Below, in pieces: positions 31,917-40,216 of a stretch of 48,534 bases of DNA. The stretch comes from a virus. The notes under the pieces are model-generated. The model saw only the letters and a program-made list of their open reading frames with translations, ran no database searches and had not been told where the DNA came from. Positions within the stretch are counted from its first letter, which is position 1; every line of letters begins with the position of its first letter. The stretch is from positions 1 through 48,534 of the IMG/VR virus record IMGVR_UViG_3300003859_000001; one strand, written 5' to 3'. Made by a program: the position numbers and the translations under genes.

Positions 31917-32677
31917 GCGAGTTTCCAGATACTGTAGAAGATAGTGGTAAGAACTATTACAACCGTATTCTAATCGGCACAGCCACAACTGGTCTTGTGC
32001 GTGTTGAATGGGTTGTAAGTAGATATGGTCAACTTATTCCGGTCAACTGGACGAATGTAAGTTTCATAGAACCGATAGCTGGTTATTATCCGCTCAGATA
32101 CTTGGTCGCTGATGCACAAAATATAATCTGTCACGTAGCACTGCAGCATGACTTCGAGTGGATACTGCTTTGGGAGCAGGACACTTACCCTGACAACCCT
32201 GATGCACTGATGAAAATGAACGAATACATGATCAGCGAGGATGTTCCCGTTGTATCCGGTCTGTACTACACCAAGAGCATACAAAGCCAGCCTTTGCTAT
32301 TCAGGGGCAGGGGCAATGGTGTTTATCTCAATTGGAAGAAAGGGGATAAGGTCTGGTGTGATGGAGTTCCGACTGGTTTTCTCCTTATTCACTCAAGTAT
32401 CATCCGTGAAATGGCAAAGGACGCAGAGAAATACTTCATGCGTGGCAGGGAGATAAAACGTATATTTATCACGCCTAGAGAATACTTCCATGAAGATAGG
32501 GGAGAGTTGAACACCATATCTGGTACAAGCGATCTTGATTGGTGTACTCGTGTGATGGAGGGCGGTTACTTCAAGAAAGCAGGATGGGATAAGTTCCATA
32601 ACAAAAAATACCCGTTCCTGGTGGATACTAATATCAGCTGCAAGCATATAAATCCAGATGGAGAGATATTCCCATGA
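31913..32677 (+). CDS. Glycosyltransferase-like protein (GT-A type)
   Basis: The protein has 254 residues. An N-terminal Rossmann-like half (ILIGTATTGLVRVEWV) leads to WILLWEQDTYPDNPDAL, where the acidic pair resembles the D-x-D metal site of GT-A enzymes with one position changed to Gln-Asp. SGLYYTKS and the later PTGFLLIHSSIIREM follow the usual order of family-2-like enzymes. Likely transfers a sugar to a virion or host glycan. Overlaps both neighbours by four bases. Confidence 0.65.
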   Translation: MSEFPDTVEDSGKNYYNRILIGTATTGLVRVEWVVSRYGQLIPVNWTNVSFIEPIAGYYPLRYLVADAQNIICHVALQHDFEWILLWEQDTYPDNPDALMKMNEYMISEDVPVVSGLYYTKSIQSQPLLFRGRGNGVYLNWKKGDKVWCDGVPTGFLLIHSSIIREMAKDAEKYFMRGREIKRIFITPREYFHEDRGELNTISGTSDLDWCTRVMEGGYFKKAGWDKFHNKKYPFLVDTNISCKHINPDGEIFP

Positions 32678-32865
32678 CAGAAAAACTGATGCACGAACCA
32701 AAAGTTGTTGTGGATGATGATGCAGAAGTTTACTTTGTTGAGTGCGCTCTTTGTGGCAAGGTGCTATGGCATCCAGACGAGAATGATGTATGCAACCCGC
32801 CTCCACCTACACTTGGTATCAACATAACAGAAGGACTTGGTACGAAGGATATATTTGGTGGGTAA
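32674..32865 (+). CDS. Small zinc-knuckle protein, 63 aa
   Basis: Acidic N-terminus, then C-x2-C (ECALCGKVLWHP) with a later Cys (DVCNPP) and His, and a Pro-rich end. Possibly binds zinc. Coupled to both neighbours (ATGA overlap before, ATG right after). Unknown function. Confidence 0.65.
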   Translation: MTEKLMHEPKVVVDDDAEVYFVECALCGKVLWHPDENDVCNPPPPTLGINITEGLGTKDIFGG

Positions 32866-34074
32866 ATGACACTTGAGATCAATATCTCACGAGGTAGTTC
32901 TACGCTACGCTCCCCAAAGATAACACCTGGACCAACTGGTACCAGACAGTTTGTGCTGTTCCAGGGTTATCAGATGTGGCAATCATCAGCTACCTGCAAG
33001 GCTTACATCGATACCATGCTTTCGACTTTAGCAGGGTATATCACAGATATTGTTCCTCTCGTCATTCAGTATTACGTAGCGCAATACCAACTGTGGGGTG
33101 CTTCTACTTTGGCTCACTACACTTCCGTAACGATAGAAGGTCATACTCCGCTTGGTTATTGCATAGAACAGGCACACGCAAGAGGTATCAAGGTACACGC
33201 TTGGTTTGTGTTTATGTACTCAGATGCCTGGTGCGGATCGTATAGTTTCTTACTAAGTCCACAACCGGATACGACAAGTTATAGGACTGCAGACGACATA
33301 ATCCTTTACAGTGTAGCATCTACCAGGACAAAGATGGCAAACTGTCTGGCAGACTTCTATGATCAGAACCCAGGTCTTGATGGTATCTATCTGGACTACA
33401 TCAGGACAAATGCGAATGTTGAACAGAACGCTGCAGATATCACCACGCTCGTGCAGCTTATCAGGAATACAGTCGATCCTGCTTGTACGATAGGTTTCTT
33501 TTCGCTGGCAAACCCGCAAGCACTTATATCAAACAAACAGGATGGTGCTACCTGGACACAGAACGGTTATGTGGATATGACTTTCTCGATGGCTTATGAA
33601 TACAATTGGGGCAGACGCATGGAGTATCTGGTCGATCTTCTTTCAAAGCCTTACTATGTTGGTCTATCACCTGACGAGGCAGAAACTTCTCAATCTGGAT
33701 TTAGGGCTCGTATGTGGGCTGCTAAAAACAGGGGTTATCCCGATCTCGGACATTTTCAATATTCGTCCACAGGAATATATCCTGGCTCAAATGCTTTGAC
33801 TGCACTAAAGGATTATGTAGATAATAAAGATGGTCCAACGATGGGGAACATAACAAGACTATCCATGAACTGGACTACTGGAGGTTCCCTATCTTTTACG
33901 ATAGATGGTGTTACGAGAACGATCAGCTATGCTACTGGTTCTGGTTTTACTAATAACAGGGAATGGAAAGATTATGTGGAAGGATTGTACGGACAATTGC
34001 CATATCTATTTTTCAATCCTATCGACACTACCATCTGTAGAATGATGTATGGAGATGAATGGAATAGTTTCTAA
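32866..34074 (+). CDS. TIM-barrel glycoside-hydrolase-like protein
   Basis: The protein has 402 residues. Two segments are typical of the GHL10/DUF4015-like hydrolase barrels: HARGIKVHAWFVF (about residue 104-116) and LDGIYLDYIRT (about 171-181), where the Asp residues lie at the end of barrel strands. The last ~80 residues form a small beta domain. No signal peptide is seen, so it is not secreted by the usual path and may be a virion-bound enzyme, such as a depolymerase that clears host surface glycans. It lies just before two LamG-like domains, which bind carbohydrates. Catalysis is inferred. Confidence 0.7.
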   Translation: MTLEINISRGSSTLRSPKITPGPTGTRQFVLFQGYQMWQSSATCKAYIDTMLSTLAGYITDIVPLVIQYYVAQYQLWGASTLAHYTSVTIEGHTPLGYCIEQAHARGIKVHAWFVFMYSDAWCGSYSFLLSPQPDTTSYRTADDIILYSVASTRTKMANCLADFYDQNPGLDGIYLDYIRTNANVEQNAADITTLVQLIRNTVDPACTIGFFSLANPQALISNKQDGATWTQNGYVDMTFSMAYEYNWGRRMEYLVDLLSKPYYVGLSPDEAETSQSGFRARMWAAKNRGYPDLGHFQYSSTGIYPGSNALTALKDYVDNKDGPTMGNITRLSMNWTTGGSLSFTIDGVTRTISYATGSGFTNNREWKDYVEGLYGQLPYLFFNPIDTTICRMMYGDEWNSF

Positions 34075-34742
34075 TGACTACTTTATTTGATATAGGTTTT
34101 GAAGATCAAAGGTTTATTCCTGATATCCAGAACATGGGTAACTTTGTCGGCATGACTGGTGGAACGATAGAGATATCTGCTGCTGCAGCTTTAGTTGGTT
34201 CCTACGGTATGGCTGTAACTCCACGTACTGGAGGATCCGTAAGCAATTATAGCAACTGGGCTTTTCTTTGTCGTTATGTTGGAAGGCAATCCAGGTTCAG
34301 GCAAAGGTTCTACTTCGATCCTAACTCAATATCTGTATCCAATGGTAAGTATGTCCACATTGCGAAAGGTGGCAATTACTCTGATCCCAGGTATGTAGTA
34401 TTTATGTATTATTCTTCCGGTTACTACATCCAAATGGATTGCTATACTGATTCGGGTGGTACTGCGAGTTCGGCTAACTATAGTATGGGGGATCAGCCAC
34501 GCTATATTGAGGTAGACTGGAAAGCATCAGACGGTCCAGGGCTCAATAATGGTTATATGAACTTATGGATAAATGGAGTGCATCAGGGTTCGAGCCCGAC
34601 AGTATCTGGAGTAGACAATGACACTAAGCGTGTCTATCATCCACAATTGGGTTGTTGTTACGGTCACTCAGCTACAGTATCTGGAACGATGTACTTTGAC
34701 GGCTGGAAAGCTAATGACGATGGTTCGGCAATAGGAGCATAA
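34074..34742 (+). CDS. LamG-like (concanavalin A-fold) protein, copy 1
   Basis: The protein has 222 residues, is beta-rich throughout and begins TLFDIGFED. A segment FRQRFYFDPN and the ending YFDGWKANDDGSAIGA suggest a jelly-roll, LamG-type fold. It is a paralogue of the next gene, sharing LFD-x2-FE, AAAAL-x-G, YGM and the W/V-A-N-D-D/N-G-S-x-I-G end. Likely a carbohydrate-binding or virion-surface domain. Starts at the end of the hydrolase gene (TAATG). Confidence 0.6.
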   Translation: MTTLFDIGFEDQRFIPDIQNMGNFVGMTGGTIEISAAAALVGSYGMAVTPRTGGSVSNYSNWAFLCRYVGRQSRFRQRFYFDPNSISVSNGKYVHIAKGGNYSDPRYVVFMYYSSGYYIQMDCYTDSGGTASSANYSMGDQPRYIEVDWKASDGPGLNNGYMNLWINGVHQGSSPTVSGVDNDTKRVYHPQLGCCYGHSATVSGTMYFDGWKANDDGSAIGA

Positions 34743-35455
34743 TGGCGACTTTATTTGACAACGACTTTGAAGAAAACGACTGGCTAGAATGGACTAACTA
34801 CTACACCGATGGTGGGTATCTCACTATAGCTGCTGCTGCAGCTTTGGCGGGAACGAATTATGGGATGAAGGCTGAAACTCATGGCACGTATAACGCATTA
34901 TATTGTTATGATTCGTTCACAGCCACCAAAAGATGCAGAACGAGATTTTATTTAAACGTTGCAAATCTAGGTCTTGGTAACTATCAATCACTTTCCATCT
35001 GTGTTATGTCAAGTGCTGCTCAAGCTACTGCAAGACTAAGGCTTTATAACAATGATGGCACATTACAGATGTATGGCTCTTACCATAATGACGTACCTAC
35101 TGAGATTGCTCAAACTTATTATACGGTAACTGGACTTGCTACAGGAGAGCACTACGTGGAGTGGGATATGGGATTTTCTTCTGGCGTAGGTGCAAACGAC
35201 GGTTTCAGCCACTGGTGGGTAGACGGTACGGAATATGGCAATCACACTGGACTGGACAACGACACTCACAACGCGGCATATCTCTCCTATGGTGTTCGTT
35301 ATGGTTTCAATGCTGGAGATACTGGTTATTTATATATGGACCAGATGGTTGCAAATAACGATGGTTCAACTATTGGACCTATGGCAGCTGGAGAAACACT
35401 GAGTATTACGATTGACCCGAATACATCTTTCAAGGATGGGTTGAGGGTTATCTAG
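34742..35455 (+). CDS. LamG-like (concanavalin A-fold) protein, copy 2
   Basis: The protein has 237 residues and is the paralogue of the preceding protein (ATLFDNDFEENDW, AAAAALAGTNYGMK, VANNDGSTIG). It carries an extra ~20-residue C-terminal tail. The tandem copies probably arose by duplication and have diverged strongly at the DNA level. Likely part of the virion surface or fibre complex. Confidence 0.6.
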   Translation: MATLFDNDFEENDWLEWTNYYTDGGYLTIAAAAALAGTNYGMKAETHGTYNALYCYDSFTATKRCRTRFYLNVANLGLGNYQSLSICVMSSAAQATARLRLYNNDGTLQMYGSYHNDVPTEIAQTYYTVTGLATGEHYVEWDMGFSSGVGANDGFSHWWVDGTEYGNHTGLDNDTHNAAYLSYGVRYGFNAGDTGYLYMDQMVANNDGSTIGPMAAGETLSITIDPNTSFKDGLRVI

Positions 35456-36135
35456 TGAAAAAAACCATCTACACCCTGAATATAAATGGTTACTCGCCTG
35501 AGATTACGGCATTGACTTATCCATTGATTGAGAAATATGCCAACAAGATACAGGCAGATTTATATATTATCAGGGAACGCAAATATCCAGACTATGCACC
35601 TGTTTACGAGAAACTACAGATATACGACCTGCAACTAGAGAGGGGTGACGACTGGAGTATCTATATAGATGGTGATGCACTGGTGCATCCTGATATGTTC
35701 GACCCAACCGAGTTTATGCACAAGGATACTGTAGCACACAACGGGAGCGATATGGCTAACAATCGCTGGAGGTACGACAGGTTCTTTCGCAGGGATGGCA
35801 GGCACATTGGCTCTTGCAACTGGCTAACAATCGCATCTGATTGGTGTCGAGAACTCTGGCATCCATTGGATGATATTACATACGAAGAAGCACTGGAGAA
35901 TATCTTCCCGATACAAGAAGAATTGAACACTGTAATTACACGAGAACATCTAATTGATGATTATGTTCTATCAAGAAATATCGCCAAGTATGGTTTACAC
36001 TTTATGACTGTACTTGAAATGATGGTCACACATAAGATACCAGGAGCCTACCTTTGGCATCAGTACACAATACCAGTAGATGAAAAAGTAAAACAGATAA
36101 AAGAAGTCCTCGCCAAGTGGGGTGTCCATGCCTAA
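35455..36135 (+). CDS. Glycosyltransferase-like protein with DxD motif
   Basis: The protein has 226 residues and starts with GTG at 35455, the first codon after the previous stop. YIDGDALVHPD (about residue 68-78) is a good D-x-D metal/nucleotide-sugar site. The order of strands before it (TIYTLNINGYSPEI, then KIQADLYIIRER) matches GT-A enzymes. Together with the methyltransferase, the GT-like gene at 31913 and the Rossmann protein at 28727, it could decorate fibres or capsid with a modified sugar. The next gene overlaps its 3' end. Confidence 0.7.
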   Translation: MKKTIYTLNINGYSPEITALTYPLIEKYANKIQADLYIIRERKYPDYAPVYEKLQIYDLQLERGDDWSIYIDGDALVHPDMFDPTEFMHKDTVAHNGSDMANNRWRYDRFFRRDGRHIGSCNWLTIASDWCRELWHPLDDITYEEALENIFPIQEELNTVITREHLIDDYVLSRNIAKYGLHFMTVLEMMVTHKIPGAYLWHQYTIPVDEKVKQIKEVLAKWGVHA

Positions 36136-39070
36136 TAACACCTTTACCGTAGGAGGTTCAAATACCTGGACAGTACCTGCTGGCATAACAGAAGTAACCA
36201 TTGAAGTTTGGGGTGCTGGTGGTGGTGGTGGTGGTTCTAACTACAACAATGTTGCTGGTGGTGCTGGTGGTGGTGGTGGTGCTGCTTATGTGAGGTATAT
36301 AATCACTGGTCTTGTTCCAGGCAATGTTCATGGACTGAATATTGCATACGGTGGTTTAGGGGGAGCAGCAGGTAACAACAATGGTGCTACTGGTGATCCT
36401 TCTAACTTCTATAACAACTCTGGTGGAAATACATCCATTATCGTTGCAGCTAATGGTGGTGGTGGTGGAATAAGGGGAAACAATACTGGCAATAAGGCTG
36501 GTATCGGTGGCGCAGCGAATGGTACTGTAGGTACATCTTACGCAGGTGGTAATAGTGCTAATAATGGTGGCTCTCGACTTGGGGCAGGTGGTGGTGCTGG
36601 AGCGGGTAATGCCAATGCAGGTGCAAGTGCAACAACACAAACTGGTGCAACAGGTGTAAACGGGGGTGGTACAGGTGGTAATGGTGGTGCGAGAAACGGA
36701 GTAGGTAATGCAGCGCAATCTGCTCCAGGCGCAGGTGGTGGTGGTGCAGGGCAATCGAATGGCACAGCCAGAGCAGGTGGTTCAGGTTCTAATGGTCAAA
36801 TAATCATCACTTGGGCTGATGCCACTCTTGAAGTCGGTGAAGCTGGTGATGAAAAGACCGATAATGTGACTGTTGGGGAAACAAAGACAGTCGAACTTGT
36901 AATCAACATAGTCGTCACAGATGGGATAACTCTTGCTGACCAGTTGCATTACTACTCAGAAGATGTTCTGGTCGGTGAAAGTGTCAATGTCTATATCTTC
37001 CAATCGGTCCTAGAAATAACTAATAGGACTGACGGTATTACTGTAGGCGAGAGCAAGACGGTTGAGAACACAACTTTGTATCGCAGTGTTACCGATGGCT
37101 TGACAGTCGGTGAGACAAAAACCGTTGAAAATCCAGCACCAGACGCACTAACTAAATCAGTCTCCGATGGCTTGACTGTTGGTGAAAGTAAAACAGTCGA
37201 GAATACGACATTATATAGGTCTGTGTCCGATGGAATTACATTAGGCGAAAGCAGGACGGTAGAGAACCCAACACCAGACCCACTCGCAAAGTCAGTATCA
37301 GATGGATTGACCGTAGGGGAAACAAAAACGGTTGAGGTCAGCACACTTACCCGAAGTGTATCCGATGGTTTGACCATTGGTGAGAGTAGTGCGAGAGAAA
37401 TATCTGCTCCACAAATATCCACAACCGATGGTCTTACAGTCACTGCCAATATACAGGCAGGTAATGTCGTTGTTTTGGATGCAGAAGTAGAACCAGACAG
37501 AAATATAACTGGTATCTCGGACAACGTTACCGTTGGCGAGAGCAAGACAGTAGAGAACACAACATTATACAGGTCTGTGTCTGATGGCTTGACGGTAGGG
37601 GAAGATAAGACCGTCCAGCGAGTAGACGCAGATGTACTATCCATAAGCAAGACAGATGGAATAACTTTAGGGGATACAAAGACAGTCGAGGTTGGCGCAC
37701 TTGTCAAAAGTGTGACGGATGGAATAACCGTTGGGGATAGTAAAACTGTAGTAAACACCACGCTCTACAGAAGTGTATCTGATGGGTTGACCGTTGGCGA
37801 AAGCAAAACTGTTGAGGTGGGTTCTCTGTCTCGCAGTGTTACAGATGGCTTGACAGTTGGTGACACAAAGACCGTTGAGAACACAACCCTATACAGAAGC
37901 TCATCCGATGGAATTACAGTAGGTGAAAGCAAGACAGTACAAAGAGTAGATGCCGATACACTATCTATAAGCAAGACGGATGATATTACCGTAGGTGATA
38001 GCAAGACGGTAGAAGTCCAATACGAAGTACCTCCACCCCCGAATGAAATAAATGTCACAGACAATGTGGCAATAGCTGAAATTCTTAGGTACTATCCTGA
38101 AAACATTGTTGTTGGGGAAATCGTTTCTGTCTCAGTAGCTGAGGTAGTGTTCGGGCAGATCGACGTAACAGACAATGTGATCGTAACCGAATATCTTGAG
38201 CAGTTCCCTGACGATATCTTTGTCGGTGAAGTTGTCAATGTCCAGCCGATTGTTATCAATGCGAATGTCAACGATGGATTGAACGTTGGAGAAAGCCTTT
38301 ATATTGGTACAGATATTCGCAACATTAATATTACAGACGGAATATCTGTAGTCGAGTGGACCAATATATCAACATCATCAGACACACCAGTAAAAACTGA
38401 TAATCTTACGGTTGGCGATAGTGCGTCTGTATCCATAATAGCAGCTGGTACGTCAACTGTAAATGTGAGTGATGGTCTGACAGTTGGTGATACAGCTAGT
38501 ATCCAGCCATTAGAAATTAGAGTAGTATATGACATAACCGATTTAAAAGAAGAGGATATGCTGATCGGTGAAGAGATAGATGTAAACGTCTACGAGGAAG
38601 ATAAAGAGTTTAACTGGAAGGACCAGGATAATCTATTAGTAGGCGAAAGTCTCTCGATCACTATGGATGTTGTTGAGGACATAGTTATAACAACATCTGA
38701 TGGCATAACCCTGGGAGACACAGCTTCAATAACGGCTGATCTATATATACACATCGGTCACGAGGATGAAAAGGTCCAGATCGATGAGTACACCAGTGTA
38801 TCAAGTGCAAATCTTTATATCAACAAAACGGAAAACTTGGCTGTCACAGAAAGTTTCAGAATATTCATTCCAGGTTTTGCTGTTGCGATAGAAAACATTT
38901 CGATTGGTGATACTGCAAGAGTTTGGTTAATGACCTCAACAGGTTACGTTCCAGAGGCTTGCAGAACACTCGAAATAATGGAAGAGAACCGAACATACGA
39001 TATTGAGGAAGAGGATAGAATCAGAAATATATTGGCTGAGATACGCAGCCAGAAGGTGGAATGTCCATGA
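36128..39070 (+). CDS. Large repetitive tail-fibre/adhesin protein
   Basis: The protein has 980 residues from ATG 36128 (a GTG at 36122 is also possible). The N-terminal ~235 residues are a Gly-rich domain (opening TFTVGGSNTWTVPAGITEV, then long G/A/N runs) of the type found at the tips or bases of phage adhesins. Then come about 20 imperfect repeats of a ~20-residue unit with the core S/T-D-G-L/I-T-V/L-G-E/D-S/T-K-T-V-E, and further degenerate copies up to residue ~940. The short C-terminus is charged. The repeats predict a long beta-rich shaft. It is the best candidate for host binding, and copy number may vary by recombination. Confidence 0.8.
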   Translation: MPNNTFTVGGSNTWTVPAGITEVTIEVWGAGGGGGGSNYNNVAGGAGGGGGAAYVRYIITGLVPGNVHGLNIAYGGLGGAAGNNNGATGDPSNFYNNSGGNTSIIVAANGGGGGIRGNNTGNKAGIGGAANGTVGTSYAGGNSANNGGSRLGAGGGAGAGNANAGASATTQTGATGVNGGGTGGNGGARNGVGNAAQSAPGAGGGGAGQSNGTARAGGSGSNGQIIITWADATLEVGEAGDEKTDNVTVGETKTVELVINIVVTDGITLADQLHYYSEDVLVGESVNVYIFQSVLEITNRTDGITVGESKTVENTTLYRSVTDGLTVGETKTVENPAPDALTKSVSDGLTVGESKTVENTTLYRSVSDGITLGESRTVENPTPDPLAKSVSDGLTVGETKTVEVSTLTRSVSDGLTIGESSAREISAPQISTTDGLTVTANIQAGNVVVLDAEVEPDRNITGISDNVTVGESKTVENTTLYRSVSDGLTVGEDKTVQRVDADVLSISKTDGITLGDTKTVEVGALVKSVTDGITVGDSKTVVNTTLYRSVSDGLTVGESKTVEVGSLSRSVTDGLTVGDTKTVENTTLYRSSSDGITVGESKTVQRVDADTLSISKTDDITVGDSKTVEVQYEVPPPPNEINVTDNVAIAEILRYYPENIVVGEIVSVSVAEVVFGQIDVTDNVIVTEYLEQFPDDIFVGEVVNVQPIVINANVNDGLNVGESLYIGTDIRNINITDGISVVEWTNISTSSDTPVKTDNLTVGDSASVSIIAAGTSTVNVSDGLTVGDTASIQPLEIRVVYDITDLKEEDMLIGEEIDVNVYEEDKEFNWKDQDNLLVGESLSITMDVVEDIVITTSDGITLGDTASITADLYIHIGHEDEKVQIDEYTSVSSANLYINKTENLAVTESFRIFIPGFAVAIENISIGDTARVWLMTSTGYVPEACRTLEIMEENRTYDIEEEDRIRNILAEIRSQKVECP
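36850..38930 (+). repeat. Tandem ~20-codon repeats in the fibre gene
   Basis: About 20 clear copies (densest at 37020-38020) of a unit encoding S-D-G-L-T-V-G-E-S-K-T-V-E, joined by variable linkers such as NTTLYRSV, plus more distant copies to about 38930. The DNA of individual copies differs at many third positions, so the amino-acid core is conserved more than the bases. Confidence 0.85.
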
Positions 39071-39342
39071 CAATTGATGATGAGTTTGTAAAAGACCCTG
39101 ATGCGATACTGGATTACACAGTTGACTGGTCCGAATGGCTTGACACTGATACTATTGCTTCATCGGATTGGGAGGTTCCAAGTGGAATGTCGGAACAGTC
39201 AAGCTCTAATACCACACTAACGGCTACTGTCTGGCTTTCAGGTGGTACAACCGATAACACATACGCTGTTGTGAACCGCATTGTTACTGCAGCTGGTCGT
39301 ACAGATGATCGGACTATCTACATTCGTGTAGAGGAAAAGTAA
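39067..39342 (+). CDS. Phage structural protein, 91 aa
   Basis: The start is placed at ATG 39067 because GGTGGA lies 6-11 bases upstream. An ATG at 39061 overlaps that SD. The sequence FVKDPDAILDYTVDWSEWL then W-x-V-P is a pattern I recall from small virion proteins next to tail and fibre genes in diverse phages. Beta-rich. Overlaps the end of the fibre gene by a few bases. Confidence 0.7.
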   Translation: MTIDDEFVKDPDAILDYTVDWSEWLDTDTIASSDWEVPSGMSEQSSSNTTLTATVWLSGGTTDNTYAVVNRIVTAAGRTDDRTIYIRVEEK

Positions 39343-39350
39343 AGGCAGAT

Positions 39351-40205
39351 ATGACTCAAACACTATTCGATATTACATATAACGTTGCCAAAGAACTTGG
39401 GATCGTGGTCGAAGGCACAGTGACCAATGGAACAACTACCACCACTATTGACACTCTTTTACTTAAAGATAGGTACGAGGACAATTACTTCAATTCCGGT
39501 ACATACTGGCATTTATACGACCTATATAGTTCAGGTGGTCCAACAAATCAGGGGGAATGGGCTAGGATAACTGACTTCGTAAAAAACACAGGAACGATTG
39601 TCCGTAGTGCGCTATCAAGTGCTGCAGATATTGGGGATCGATATGCAATTGCCAATCCAGAATACACGCTCGATACCATGATTATGAATATAAACTCCGC
39701 ACTGAGAGAGATACAGATACCGATAATTGATATTTCTACGGTTGTTACGGACGAGGATAAGACGGAATATACGTTGCCAGACGGAGTTCTCGATCAGAGT
39801 ATTACGGTCTGGATGCAGCGTAGTACAACAACTGATAATAATCTTTGGATCGAATACTTTGATTGGTATGTAGCAGAAACCGAAACGGGGGTGTATAAAA
39901 AGCTTATATTCAGAACTCTTCCTCCCGAACCTTATGCAGTCAAAATAGAATACTGGCAGCCACATCCTGCTCTCTACCTGAGTTACGATAAGTTGGCAGA
40001 GACTATAAGCATTGATAGGATCGCTGTCGATGGAGCATTGAAGTGCCTGCTTTGGAAGAACGCTCAGAAGTCTCAGGTTGATCCGCAGCTGGCTTTGCGT
40101 ATTCAGGAACTCATGGCAAGGTCAAGTCGGCTCCACTCACGGTTTCCAGTGCCAAGACCAGGACCTAAACTCGCTACATACGGTCACACCAACAACTTCG
40201 ATTAG
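39351..40205 (+). CDS. Probable neck/adaptor protein
   Basis: The protein has 284 residues. N-terminal helix with LFDITYNVAKELG, a loop-rich part with DRYEDNYFNSGTYWHL, a central domain ending in EYTLPD, and a conserved-looking C-terminal helix with WKNAQKSQ. This order resembles connector or adaptor proteins joining the portal to a short tail. With no tape measure in the genome this supports a short-tailed particle. The call is tentative. Confidence 0.5.
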   Translation: MTQTLFDITYNVAKELGIVVEGTVTNGTTTTTIDTLLLKDRYEDNYFNSGTYWHLYDLYSSGGPTNQGEWARITDFVKNTGTIVRSALSSAADIGDRYAIANPEYTLDTMIMNINSALREIQIPIIDISTVVTDEDKTEYTLPDGVLDQSITVWMQRSTTTDNNLWIEYFDWYVAETETGVYKKLIFRTLPPEPYAVKIEYWQPHPALYLSYDKLAETISIDRIAVDGALKCLLWKNAQKSQVDPQLALRIQELMARSSRLHSRFPVPRPGPKLATYGHTNNFD

Positions 40206-40216
40206 GGATAAATAGT

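Noticed and set aside
36356-36765. Minus-strand open frames opposite the Gly-rich fibre domain (Thr/Cys- and Pro/Ala-rich)
   Set aside because: They mirror GGT/GGN codons of the real gene and have no start signals.
36991-38064. Long minus-strand frames opposite the fibre repeats
   Set aside because: Low-complexity shadows of the repeated unit without ribosome-binding sites.
36850-38930. Fibre repeats as a CRISPR array or diversity-generating target
   Set aside because: The repeats are coding, diverged and without constant spacers; no Cas gene or reverse transcriptase is present.
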